Origin: Artemisia argyi
Taxonomy: Eukaryota; Streptophyta; Magnoliopsida; Asterales; Asteraceae
NCBI GenBank assembly: GCA_030686995.1
Contig: CM060703.1
Coordinates: 111,010,361-111,074,360, forward strand
Direction: 5' to 3'
DNA length: 64,000 nucleotides
Shown here: positions 44,436 through 54,263 of the stretch, one piece after another
Layout of the letters: every line of letters starts with the position of its first letter
Numbering within the stretch: position 1 is the stretch's first letter
Made by a program: the position numbers and the translations under genes
Notes under the pieces: model-generated
The model's input: the letters and a program-made list of their open reading frames with translations, nothing else
What the model was told of the DNA's origin: nothing
The model's database searches: none

Positions 44436-47042
44436 CTACACGCTATGACAACGCTCAGGGCTACGCTCTTGGTCAGCAGAGCTCCCAGCCTCTTGGAGTC
44501 TCCTCAAAAGTAAAGCATCCCTAGGCGATACGGTTGCCATGCTGACTGAAACTCCATCTGATCTAGGGATATGCGCAGCACCTACACCACAAAGGATGGC
44601 CTTCCCCTTCACACCCTTCTTCTTTGCTGCCCTCTCCATATGAGCCTCTAAGACCTCCTTCAGAGGGACCTCCTTCTCAAGGGCGAAGGGGTTAAGAATA
44701 TCACGCGGCTGCGCAAAGACCGGAACTCGCAGCTGCAACTCGTCAGGCTTCAAGAAAAAGTCAGGTTGAGCCTCCGCATCCTCTAAGATATGCCTCCCCA
44801 GGGTTAACCCCTCCATGATCAGCTTTATGGGGTAATCCTGGTCGCGCTCTAGCCGCGCGATATGTGGAAGCTCAAAGAACTTCATCTTCTCCATGGCCTT
44901 CACGAGCTCATCATAGGCATCCGCCTTATAACCAGGCACTTCAGCAAGCGATACTGTCAGCAATTTCCCCTCATGGAGTTCCTCCACAGCCTGCGCCTTG
45001 CCACGCTCCACGGCGCATTCTACAACCTTCCCAAAGGCCTCCAAAACCTCTGGGGACTCCAGCGTACCCATGGCAGCCAAACGCATGCCATGGCTAATCA
45101 GCCACCTATACATACAACAATGCAAAAATTAGGATATTAAAGGCATTAAGGCACATGGAGCCGAGAAAATAAAAGGGAATACACACCTGCGTTCAGCAAT
45201 CGTAGACATCAGATGAGGGTATAACTCCTCATCATATTCGATACTCAGCTTACGCAGCTTGTCTTCCTGCGCTTGAACTTTTGCCTTTACGCGCTCACAG
45301 AACTCATCAAGCTGAGTAAAGTGCTGGCTCCGATTCTGCTGCAAGTACTTCAGAGCCCAGGCACAGTTAGACCTATGCTGATCAGCAGCAGCACGTTCCC
45401 GCCTCAGCTCCACCATCAACGCCAGCTTTTCATCAGCAATTCGCCTACCATACGCAGTTGTAGACGCCACTTCTGCCCGCGCATCAGCCAGTTGCACCCT
45501 AAGCAGAGCAATCTCCTCATCCTTCTGAGCAAGACTGCTACTCTCCCCAACATACTGCGCCTTCAGCTGAGTAACCAACTCAGCCTGACGCTCAGCAACA
45601 GCTCCTAGCTCCTCCATCAGCTGTTGCGCAGACAACTCTTCATCAACACACACCGGATCCTCCACGTGCGTCTGAGCCGCTTGAGGTGGCACTGACCCCC
45701 CCCCCCCCCACACAAACGCTGCTTCATCCCCTGCAGCATCATCACTACAAGCAAAATATAAAATAAAGATTAGCGAATGGAGTGGAGGAAAAACACGTAC
45801 AAACATAAAAATTCAGTTTACTTACATAAAGGGAGAAGCCTGAGCATTCTTCGGCGCAGCAACAGACACAGACGTTTCCTCGTCTGAAGACTCATCCACA
45901 ATTATATGGCGCCTGCGCTTAGAAGTTCCTTTACCAGCATCAACCACAGCGTTGCGCTTCACACCTTGGCACTCCTCTTCAGAATCCGTATCCACTTTGA
46001 GAATACCAACACTTGTGGACGATTCAGTGCGCGCAACTTCAGGCGTCACCACTGCCTGCGCGGGCGCCGTCTGAATTGGGGTCGCATTCACCAAAGGCTG
46101 TGATGCGTCCGAAGGCTCCTCTTGCGCAAGCTCCAGCAGGCGCCCAGCAGAAGCCTCAAGAACAGACGCCTCGCCTTCCATCAAGGGGCGCACGCCCACG
46201 GTTACCTGTGTTGGCTTCGCCAGCTTCACTACGACGATTAGATCCATCTCAGTGCAACATATAAACCCACAAAAGGAGAAACAAGTTAGTGATAAAATCA
46301 TAATACACAAAGAAGCTTACATTATAAACGCAAGGACAAGAAAGGACGAGCACCCACCCCGGCCGCTTGCATCCAAAAACGTGGGTACTTCACCACTTCC
46401 TCCGAAGTAGTTGCGGCTCATCCCCATGTGCACCAAGAAATCCTCAGGATAGGAATTTATTGGGATGCGGTTATCATTAATAACTTCCGCATCCTCCACA
46501 CTGTATGTACCGAGATCCGGACGCTCATCCTTTGGAAGCTCTCCTTGAGCAAAAAACTCAGAGAGCGTAGGGAATACACAGCTATCAACCCAGAAGAACC
46601 TTTCTCTCCAAACCCTCAAAGAGTCTATCTTTTCCGTATAACACTGATAACCCCCTGGACGTTTGGAAAACGTCACCCACCCGTTCGACCACGACGTGTG
46701 GTAAAACGCGCGGAAGAGGTTGATAGTGGGATTTATCGCAAGTAAGCGACAATTTATTTCAAAATTTGTTATCTTCGCTGCCCCTAGGCAGTGAAGCTGA
46801 GAAATATGGATCTGATAAAAATTGAGCACGTCGCTCAGAAAACGGGATATAGGTACGCGCTGGTTTGCAAATTCAAAGAAGCGCGTGTATACCCCTATCT
46901 TTTCCTGAGGGAAATCCGCGATACATGCGTTGGCATCCGGTACCTCCGGATGCACTGCCAGCGGAATAAAATAGTCCGAGGTGAACTGACGCAGCTCATC
47001 CTCGTCCATTTCAGAGTGAAACTCCTCTAGCTGACAAACCAT
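44436..47042 (-). CDS. Tat antisense gene, putative gypsy-type transposon protein
   Basis: Four open segments on the - strand join in phase. Exon 1 runs 47,042 to about 46,389, or the whole frame to 46,317. Exon 2 is 46,247-45,826, exon 3 is 45,744-45,187 and exon 4 is 45,105-44,436. Introns 2 (45,745-45,825) and 3 (45,106-45,186) are both 81 bases with GTAAGT...CTTGTAG and GTGTGT...TATAG ends; the first intron is less certain. Exon 1 carries the putative gypsy-type transposon domain (PF04195-like): FPQEKIGVYTRFFEFANQRV, LRVWRERFFWV. Exon 2 is low-complexity and acidic with a KRRRH patch. Exon 3 is a strong coiled coil (LAQKDEEIALLRVQLADARA). No stop interrupts any exon. Function unknown. Confidence 0.65.
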
Positions 47043-47180
47043 TTCTAAAAACAAGATTTACTACGGAGCGCACTCACTGTTACCTAATAAAACAGTGGAT
47101 TCTTGAAAAAGCTTTAAGAAATTTTAGAAATGGCGGAAGAATTGTGTTTACTGTGAGATTTTTAGTAAAAGGGAGGCGGT

Positions 47181-47192
47181 GCTTTATATAAG
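47181..47192 (-). promoter_or_regulatory. TATA box of Tat antisense gene
   Basis: On the - strand CTTATATAAAGC, about 140 bases upstream of the ATG at 47,042, with a CA-rich leader between. It lies just inside the 3' LTR junction, so the antisense gene reads away from the LTR. Confidence 0.6.
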
Positions 47193-47450
47193 GCCACCAA
47201 ACCCTAGAAAGATTGCCACGTGGATCCACTAACGTTAATCGTGTGGCTAGGATGCAAGGGGATACAAGCACTTTTTCCCACTTCCCGATAAATACGTGGG
47301 CACACTCCCCGTTTCCCGAGGTATCCTTGAGATATTTTGGGACTAGATACATGGTTCCAAATAATGGGCGGTGAATATTCGAATTTTTCCCGCCACGTTT
47401 GCCACTGATATTATTAGTCTAGCGCACGCGGCTATGAGCCGGGCACACTA
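47193..47450. other. Upstream region of Tat antisense gene
   Basis: Non-coding, moderately GC-rich, containing CACGTGG-type words (47,217 GCCACGTGG; 47,293 ACGTGGGC) that resemble plant G-box elements. No frame supported. Confidence 0.4.
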
Positions 47451-47463
47451 GACTGGGGGGACA
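47451..47463 (+). other. Polypurine tract of the Tat element
   Basis: GACTGGGGGGACA immediately before the 3' LTR start TGATGACG. Confidence 0.7.
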
Positions 47464-47953
47464 TGATGACGTATAGTCTATATTTGGGCCACGAGCCCAA
47501 ATGATAAATATTACTAAAGCCCAAGTCCACTACGAGTGGGCTATCATGACAATGATTTGGGCCACAATACTAACGGTTTGGACTTACGATAGCCCAAACC
47601 CAACCAAACTATTTACGGTCCGGATAAGGATCTTCTATTTATGGGATAAAGATCCATAGATCGGATAAGCACTACGCGTGCGAAGAGTGAGGAACACGAA
47701 ATCTACAAGGATTTCGTGCCTATATAAAGAATGACATAATTCTCATTAAAGGTACGATTTACAAACCCTAACTCTTCAATATAACCCTAAACCGATTACT
47801 TACTCTCACGCCGGAAGATAATCGTGGGAGACAATCCCACGATAAGCCTAACGGTGTTTGTTTACTTTCTTAGTGCACAGGTTTCAAGCATTAAGAGCTA
47901 ATTGGTACGAGAGCAGGAGCCCAAACTAGGAACGCCCAACTTTTGTATTAACA
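47464..47953 (+). repeat. Tat element 3' LTR
   Basis: 490 bp, the same length as the 5' LTR, differing at about seven positions. Ends TTGTATTAACA, then GACAA. Confidence 0.9.
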
Positions 47954-48303
47954 GACAAAGAAGTAGTTAGTGCATTTAACGACCGTTAGTTATAATGACT
48001 AAATTTGCAACGAACCTCTAAGACAATGGAGGAATTTAAAAAAAAAAAAAAAAAAAAAAAAGTTAACGTTCGTTAGTTCTAACGGCCGTTAAGTACTTAA
48101 CGACCGTTATTACTGTACATTTCACTATTTGTTGTGAGTACTTTACACTGTAGCACTATGCTAAAGTGTTTGGGGGTTGTTTCCTAGTAAATGTAGTATT
48201 GTATAATATTTAATCAAAAAACATAAGTACCAAAGACTACATACAATATAAAAAAAGACATAGGCTGATAAAGGATTTTGAAACGAAACATAAACTCTTT
48301 TTT
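47954..48303. other. Flank with poly-A and palindrome
   Basis: Non-coding. A 24-base poly-A run at 48,038-48,061 is followed at 48,081-48,108 by a near-perfect 28-bp palindrome centred on AGTACT (AACGGCCGTTAA / TTAACGACCGTT). Related AACGACCGTTAG words lie at 47,978 and 48,061-48,080. Confidence 0.6.
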
Positions 48304-48306
48304 TTA

Positions 48307-48652
48307 AGGCCCATTTGGTTTATGACTTTTGTAATAAAGTAATGGATTGATAGTTATAAATAAATGTTTAAAGCACTATTGGTCTATCACATTTAAAGTG
48401 GGCCCTCTATAATTAAAAAATGATTTCTGGCGAAAATGAGTAGAATGAGAGGATTGAAATCAATTATGGACTCTACCTCTTTATACTCTCATAGTTCACT
48501 TCTCATCTAACTAATTTAATACATTAATAAAAAAATTCTCGTACTCTCATATTTTATTCATTATTTTGATTAAAATAATTTTAATAAAATACATCATTTA
48601 TTTCAATTTCTTTCATACCTAAACCAAATTAAACCTTCTTATAAACAGGCCC
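48307..48652. mobile_element. Tourist-like (PIF/Harbinger) MITE
   Basis: 346 bp with termini AGGCCCATTTGG and, reversed, GGGCCTGTTTAT, flanked by TTA on both sides (48,304-48,306 and 48,653-48,655). No coding capacity. TTA duplications and GGCC-rich ends are typical of Tourist elements. Confidence 0.6.
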
Positions 48653-48655
48653 TTA

Positions 48656-49300
48656 GATTATAGTCTTGGTTATCATGTTACTTTTCATCGCTCTGATTTA
48701 ATTGTATTTCCTGAATTGCACTCCTTCTCAGCTGTCAAAGTGGTTAAATACGACTCTTTATTATAATTTGTTTAGCTAAAAAAACCAAATAAACATTTGT
48801 TATTTCTTGTTGTATCAAGTCAAGTCTGATACTACGATATTGTTGAGATACTAGCTGGTAGTGTTATAAAAATTATTTTTGTAGCGTACATACCCCTATA
48901 CTCAAAAGCTTACATGCTGAAGTGTTTGCATCGTGTTATCAACTGAACAAGATTATCTAAACTATTTTATGCTTATCATCACTCTTTAGGCTTTTTTTGC
49001 AAAATACATATAAATTCTTATTCAACAGATGCAACTTTTCCAAGCTAAGCGTATTAGTCAAACACGAGAGACATGTATTTACAAGTATAATTTTTCACTA
49101 CAGATTTTGAAGTACGACATGTATTTACAAGTATAATTGCTTTCGCGGTACGCAAATGTTCTTTATATAGCATTTTGACATTACTTAACAACTCCTACAC
49201 TATACTTGAAAATAATATAGATCGAATAAAGCCAATCAATATACCCATCAACCAATGTGCTGGAGTAATGTGAAAGGGATGTCTGGGTTGGAATAATATC
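48656..49300. other. Intergenic region upstream of RCI2
   Basis: AT-rich, no frame or domain. A direct repeat ACATGTATTTACAAGTATAA occurs at about 49,070 and 49,118. Confidence 0.4.
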
Positions 49301-49304
49301 TAAG

Positions 49305-49313
49305 ATATATATA
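49305..49313 (+). promoter_or_regulatory. Probable RCI2 TATA box
   Basis: ATATATATA about 140 bases before the ATG, with a pyrimidine-rich CTTCTCCATTTCC leader typical of plant 5' UTRs. An alternative is CTACTATACAACC near 49,388. Confidence 0.4.
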
Positions 49314-49452
49314 CACGATGTCGATAACATATCACACAGCTTAATTATTAAGTATTTTTCTTGTCGGCCTCACCCTCCTCATCTATTCTACTATACAACC
49401 ACATTACCACAAAATTAATTAGTTTTTGTCTTCTCCATTTCCACAACCAAAA

Positions 49453-50101
49453 ATGTCGAGTGCAACTTTTATAGACATCATCTTGGCCATTATTCTTCCT
49501 CCTCTTGGTGTTTTCCTCAAGTTTGGCTGTGAGGTACGTGTGTATCATCCTTCTTACATACTAGTAATACTAGAACGGCCGCGCAATGCGACGACGGGCA
49601 ATGTGTGATTATATTTTGCGTTATTTGGTTACGCGTTTAGTTGTCTTCATGCTTTATAAGTAGAGATATTAGAGATTGTTAAGCAAAATAATTTTAGTTT
49701 GAACAAGCTTCAAACTTGTTTTTTAACAAACTAATTTTGAAATCTTTCCATAATAAACAATAAAAAAAAAAAAATGAATTTTAAGACTTTCTAATTAAAA
49801 AAATAGTTTCATATGCATTATAATATAGTATAAATATATGTAACAACATGTTTAATTGGTCACGTTAGATATGCTTTAGCAAACGAGGGAAAGAAAAAAC
49901 TCGAATTTTGAGGAAAAAATTATTGTTTTTTTTTTTTTTTTTTTTTTTTAATTTTATTTGTTTCTAATCTTTGTTGATTATTGAAACATATATAATTTTT
50001 GTCTTTATTTTGCTAGACTTATGAACATGATGCTTATTTTCTTCTCACTTGTTGCCTCTTGGCTTAAATTGATTACACGCATCACTTGCAAGTATAACAT
50101 A

Positions 50102-50163
<62 letters not shown>

Positions 50164-51597
50164 GAGGGTTAATGTGAAATCAATTTTAAAGTTCTAAAAG
50201 TAAGACCTAATATGGACCGTTAGATTTATTAATTGGTGCTAGATTAGATTAACATTAAATTAGTGGCATTAAAGTAATTAAATAGAGTTTCAACGGTATT
50301 TTAGAGAATTCAAATTCAAATGTGGTCAACTTTTTTTGAATTGTTTTAGCTTTAATTTTTATACATGTGCACATTTTTTATATATAACGTGATACATCGG
50401 GTACATTAAAAATATATATATTTATACATTAACAAATACACGATGGACGACCCGGTAAATATATTTATACATCAGGTACATTAAAAATGTATTTACATTA
50501 ACGGATACATCTCGTAAATTAAAAATGTACTCATACAATAGACCCAATATACAAAGAAAAGTGAGGTATTGCTGTTGACAAATTTTGAAGACATTAATAT
50601 TTGTTTATTAGTACATTTTCTTCTTGTTTTCTTCACGGGGGCCAATATTTTAATGATATCGTATAATACTACTTGTTCAGTTTTTGGCCCATTAGAATGA
50701 AGTTGCCGGCACCAAATCATGTACAACAAATCTTTAAAACAAAAATCTTATACAACAAATCATTAAAAATAAGCAAAACCCAACTAATAAACTACTATTT
50801 CTTGAAAACAAAAACAGATCCAAACAAAACTTGTATACAAACCCGAGTTCATTCTTGATACACACATCGAAACCGTACAGTAGCAGATTCCGGTACAACG
50901 GATGCATCATGGTTTTGTGCCTCACATACCTGCTACAGTACCACCACATCACATACCTGCTGCTACCTGGTACATCGTGGTTATGTGCATCGTATATCAT
51001 GATGTATCCGTTGTATGATACAAGCCAAATCTATTCTTTTTGTATTTTTTTTAGCCCAGATCTAGAAAGAGGCGGCGGGATTATATTTTTTTGTAGCCCA
51101 GATCTAGAAAGATACAAAAATGGCATGGATACAAGCCAAATCCATTCTTTTTGTAGCCAAGATCGAGAAAAATTCAGCCAAAAAACGGCATGGTGTGGCC
51201 GCTTCTATGGTGAGAGATGCGGCGGTTGTGAAAGATGCGGCGGTGGTAAACCCAAAATCGGTTCGAGACATGGTAATGGTTGTTTTCCGGTTCGAGACAC
51301 ATGCGGTTGTGGTTGTTGTTGTTAAATAGTCGCCGGATATTAAGTATGGTGTTGAAAAAAAAAAAAAAAAAAAAATGAGAGATGTGAAAAAGTTAATGGC
51401 GGCATATATTGTGTGAGTGATAGAGGTTATTTAGGGTTATTAAAAATTAAGAGATAGAAAATACCTTTAAAATACCCTTTTCATTTATTTGGTAATTTTG
51501 TTTAAATTTAAAACATAAATACCATTTGCCTTAATCCTATTGGTTCATCAATGCATCTTATTTTTTCTACTTTAAAGTTGATCTTATTTGAACCCAA

Positions 51598-51677
<80 letters not shown>

Positions 51678-51854
51678 TGGATCTAGTGAGAAGAATTATT
51701 GAGATGAGAAGAATGAGAAAAAATTGTGGTCACATATTTTAAATAAGAAAAGAGAAATAATAGGGAGATGCATTTATTTTTGTGAGTGCATCTAATATTT
51801 GTGGTTGTGGTTGTTTCTCATTCTTCTCATTTTAATTATATTTCTCATTTGATC

Positions 51855-51910
<56 letters not shown>

Positions 51911-53756
51911 TAAAACAACGAAAAATTATATTAAAACAGCTATGAAATACAACCATTGGCTATAAAAATGCCAATAAAACCGAGAGGATAGAAACTATCT
52001 CGCTATAACATGAGATAAACATCTATCCTATCGAAGAATAAACTAGATCGGAGAAAAAGATAAAATGACTACAAATAATTTGACTTCAATCCTCAAGAAG
52101 ATATTGAAAAAAACCAACCTCTAGCAACTTACTTCAATACTTTGACTTCAGAACTAACAACCTTCAAGCAAAACTAGATGAGCACCCACCGACTAACTAA
52201 AAAATAAAGATAACCTTCTAAAGAGATCCTAAATCTTTAACTCTAGCGTTAATTATCAAATCAGTACTTTTTGTTGATCTATTTCTCAAAGGATGACAAA
52301 ACTAGCTAGTGTTCCCAATTTGGTCATGTGCTAAGTACCTTAACTTTTGCAGATTACTAATCTGATATGGAATAGCACCATAAAGATTATCATTATAGTT
52401 AAGATCAAGATATCGCAATGATGTTAACCTTCCAATATCTGATGGAATTATACCTTCAAATGCATTTGTGCTCAAATCCAAGTACTGGATTTTCGATAAG
52501 TTCCCAATAGTGCTAGGAATTGCTCTCACCGAGACTATTAGTACTTAAATCAAAATGGGTCAAATAATTATTTGCAAATAATAATAAAAATTAATCAAAT
52601 CAAAAGATATGAAGTACATAATGAAGATTTTGCTTATTTCCAATGGTACTTACTTTTGTACTTTTCGCACATTCGCCTGAAATCGCACGTTCTCTGATCA
52701 CACATCTGCGTGGGTGGGGGGTGTACGATGGTAGGGTGGGTGGGCCTCCAATGATTGATATCCACCTCTTTATCATGGACACGTGTCAAGAAACTAATGG
52801 GATCGCACGATCGCACATTAGCACATGACTAAATTGGGAACACTAGATGCTTTTGTCATCCGTTGGGAAATGCATCAAGAAAAAGTACTGATTTCGTAAT
52901 TTACGCTTAACTCTAATATCAAATAAAACATAAACCTCTACCGAGATCGAGAAAGACTATATAACCTGAACTTAGAGGTGGCAATTTGTGCCCAAAATCA
53001 AAAAAATGGGCTAAATGGGCAAATTTTTAAAAGATTTGGGTACATTTGGGCCCTCTCTTTTTTTTGAAATGGGCATATATTGCCCATCTAGAAGTTAAAT
53101 GGGCATAATGGGCACATGTTTTTCTCTCAATTGGAGAACATTAAATTAAAAAACTTATGAATATAGTATATTTACTTACTTAAATTTAAATGAGGTGTTA
53201 CGTTTGAGGAATTTTTTTTTTGTTATTTTAGGTCGTTTTTAAAGCGATTCGTATGACATGCGCCCGTTTGGCCCGCGCCCGTTTGGCCCATAGCCCGTTT
53301 AGCCCGCCGCCCGTGCCCGCCCGGCCCGCCCGTTTTGCCACCTCTACCTGAACTAATACTAACTTATATACTAATGAGATAAAATGCTTCAAGTGTGACT
53401 AACCACTGAAATCCGTCTCTTATTCAGAATCTTCTTCAGAAATTACTAATAAGATATTATTATGAGCTAATATGCCCATGAAAAAATGGAAAATGGAGCC
53501 CCATAATATGATCGAAATAAGGTTATAATCATTTGAAAGTTGCACGTGTATGTGTATATATATATCGATGAGTTATTTTATTTGTTCTTGTAAACAAACA
53601 AGAATTAATCGCATATATATGCTAGAAGCAAATGCTAATTATATATCTTTTATGTCTATACCAATATTGCAGGTGGAGTTCTGGATATGTGTTGTACTAA
53701 CCTTGCTTGGATGGCTTCCTGGAATTCTGTATGCTATCTATGTAATTACCAAGTGA
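49453..53756 (+). CDS. RCI2: RCI2/LTI6 hydrophobic protein (PMP3 family), two exons
   Basis: join(49453..49533, 53673..53756). Encodes 54 residues, the normal family size. Exon 1 gives MSSATFIDIILAIILPPLG... and ends GCE|GTACGT; exon 2 starts after TATTGCAG with VEFWICVVLTLLGWLPG and ends VITK then TGA. Two membrane segments (residues about 5-24 and 31-51) are joined by a short loop with FKFGCE-like residues, as in Arabidopsis RCI2A/B and barley BLT101. Family members are small plasma-membrane proteins induced by cold, salt and ABA that help keep ion balance and membrane potential. The reading frame is intact and the splice sites are canonical. The odd feature is the 4,139-base intron, filled with transposons. 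Poly-A signal AATAAA at 53,808. Confidence 0.93.
49570..49770 (-). mobile_element. Helitron-type 3' terminus
   Basis: In - orientation the sequence ends GCATTGCGCGG, ten bases, then CTAG followed by T, matching the Helitron 3' rule (GC-rich hairpin, short spacer, CTRR, insertion between A and T). The 200 bases upstream are about 80% identical to the inverted copy at 58,290-58,481. Confidence 0.5.
50105..50161. repeat. (TA)n tract
   Basis: About 28 TA units, left border of the 50,162-51,600 element. Confidence 0.95.
50162..51600. mobile_element. (TA)n-flanked element, 1.44 kb
   Basis: Lies between two long (TA)n tracts. Its ends are imperfect inverted repeats of about 55 bases: GGGTTAATGTGAAATCAA...TTTAAAGTT on the left against GGGTTCAAATAAGATCAA...TTTAAAGTA read from the right. 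The interior has repeated ACATCGGGTACATTAAAAAT-type and AGCCCAGATCTAGAAAGA words and only short frames (for example 50,831-51,325, Cys/Gly-rich at its end), none credible as a gene. Confidence 0.5.
51601..51674. repeat. (TA)n tract
   Basis: About 37 TA units separating two elements. Confidence 0.95.
51675..51859. mobile_element. (TA)n-flanked MITE, 185 bp
   Basis: Imperfect terminal inverted repeats of about 47 bases: TATGGATCTAGTGAGAAG...GAGAAGAATGAGAAA on the left against TAAAGGATCAAATGAGAAA...GAGAAGAATGAGAAA from the right. (TA)n lies on both sides. Non-coding. Confidence 0.6.
51860..51909. repeat. (TA)n tract
   Basis: About 24 TA units, right border of the MITE. Confidence 0.95.
51910..52236. 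other. Intron sequence, nothing recognised
   Basis: A-rich, no frame, no repeat boundary. Confidence 0.4.
52246..52906. mobile_element. Pack-MULE with LRR fragment
   Basis: 661 bp with about 89-base terminal inverted repeats (52,246-52,334 and 52,818-52,906; shared AAATCAGTACTTTTT, GGATGACAAAA, TAGTGTTCCCAATTT, GTCATGTGCTAA) and a perfect 9-bp target duplication TTAACTCTA (52,237-52,245 and 52,907-52,915). Long inverted repeats with 9-bp duplications are the mark of Mutator-like elements. No transposase; the interior carries part of a plant leucine-rich-repeat gene, so it is a gene-capturing (Pack-MULE) type. Confidence 0.8.
52302..52529 (-). pseudogene. Captured LRR receptor-type gene fragment
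   Basis: A 75-codon frame with three plant extracellular LRR units: IPSTIGNLSKIQYLDLSTNAF, then EGIIPSDIGRLTSLRYLDLN, then GAIPYQISNLQKLRYL. It is the LxxLxLxxNxFxGxIP pattern of receptor-like kinases or receptor-like proteins (often immune or developmental receptors). No signal peptide, membrane span or kinase part. The frame runs out into the left inverted repeat. It is antisense to RCI2, inside its intron. Confidence 0.75.
52973..53346. mobile_element. hAT-type non-autonomous element
   Basis: 374 bp with terminal inverted repeats TAGAGGTGGCAA / TTGCCACCTCTA and an 8-bp duplication CCTGAACT on both sides (52,965-52,972 and 53,347-53,354), as expected for hAT. The interior is built from GGGC/GCCC words, with a GC-rich right half (CCCGTTTGGCCCG repeats). 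Non-coding. Confidence 0.85.
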
Positions 53757-53807
53757 TGATTCAAATGAAATAATTAATGTAATCACGTATATGTGCATTG
53801 GCTTAGA

Positions 53808-53813
53808 AATAAA
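53808..53813 (+). terminator. RCI2 polyadenylation signal
   Basis: AATAAA 52 bases after the stop codon, followed by a T-rich stretch. Confidence 0.5.
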
Positions 53814-53956
53814 TTTGGGTTAGAGTTGCTATAACTCAAAATGTGTGTTAAATTATATTGAAATGTTATTAATCTTTGTTTTGAACATTAAGGTTGGTCT
53901 TTTGTGTGATTAAGATTTATTCATGAAGTTTGTTGGTTTGTCTCTTTCTGCTCGAG

Positions 53957-54215
53957 TCATATTAAATAATACACGGCCGAAAATATGTGAGCCTATTGGG
54001 GTACACATATACACCAAGGGCTTAAATTGTTTAGGTCGACGAGTCTACTCGAGCTCAATACCTAAAGCTCGAGCTCATTTATTAAATGACGTTTGTGTTA
54101 AGAGAGTTCGTTAAGGCTCGGCTCTTTTCGAGCTTTTAACAAGCAAATCTCGAGTAGCTCACAAATAGCTCGACTCGTTTACACCCTTAAACATGATCAC
54201 ATAAACATATCCATT
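53957..54215. mobile_element. Possible CTCGAG-rich non-autonomous element
   Basis: Many CTCGAG/GAGCTC words between AGGGCTTAAATTGTTTAGG and CTCGTTTACACCCTTAAA, whose ends are roughly inverted. No target duplication could be fixed. Resembles the GTGTAAACGAG-ended non-autonomous elements common in plant genomes. Confidence 0.3.
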
Positions 54216-54263
54216 TAATCAGATTTATCCATAATGGGGTAATATAGTAATTTTTTATATTAA

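Larger units (their letters stand above)
25694..47953 (+). mobile_element. Tat-type Ty3/gypsy element, interrupted
   Basis: Complete element with 490-bp LTRs at both ends (25,694-26,183 and 47,464-47,953), flanked by GGCAA on the left and GACAA on the right, a 5-bp target duplication with one change. Order: LTR, TGGCGCC primer site, gag, protease/RT/RNase H/integrase, spacer, antisense gene, GGGGGG polypurine tract, LTR. Total 22.3 kb, of which 12.3 kb is a copia insertion at 31,966-44,261. The antisense gene between pol and the 3' LTR is a known habit of Tat-lineage elements. By eye the LTRs differ at about 7 of 490 bases. Confidence 0.85.
49534..53672 (+). other. RCI2 intron, transposon-filled
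   Basis: GTACGTGT...ATATTGCAG, phase 0. Contains, in order, a Helitron-type terminus, three (TA)n tracts with two elements between them, a Pack-MULE and a hAT element. RCI2 introns in other plants are, as far as I know, a few hundred bases or less. Confidence 0.85.

Noticed and set aside
44862..46745. + strand frames across the Tat antisense gene
   Set aside because: They do not join in phase and cross the - strand introns; the - strand model has domain support and splice sites.
50831..51325. 164-codon frame in the (TA)n-flanked element, Cys/Gly-rich at the end
   Set aside because: Composed of repeated DNA words (AGCCCAGATCTAGAAAG) and a GGCGGT run; no family resemblance.
51551..51742. Frame with repeated Ile-Tyr
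   Set aside because: Translation of the (TA)n tract.
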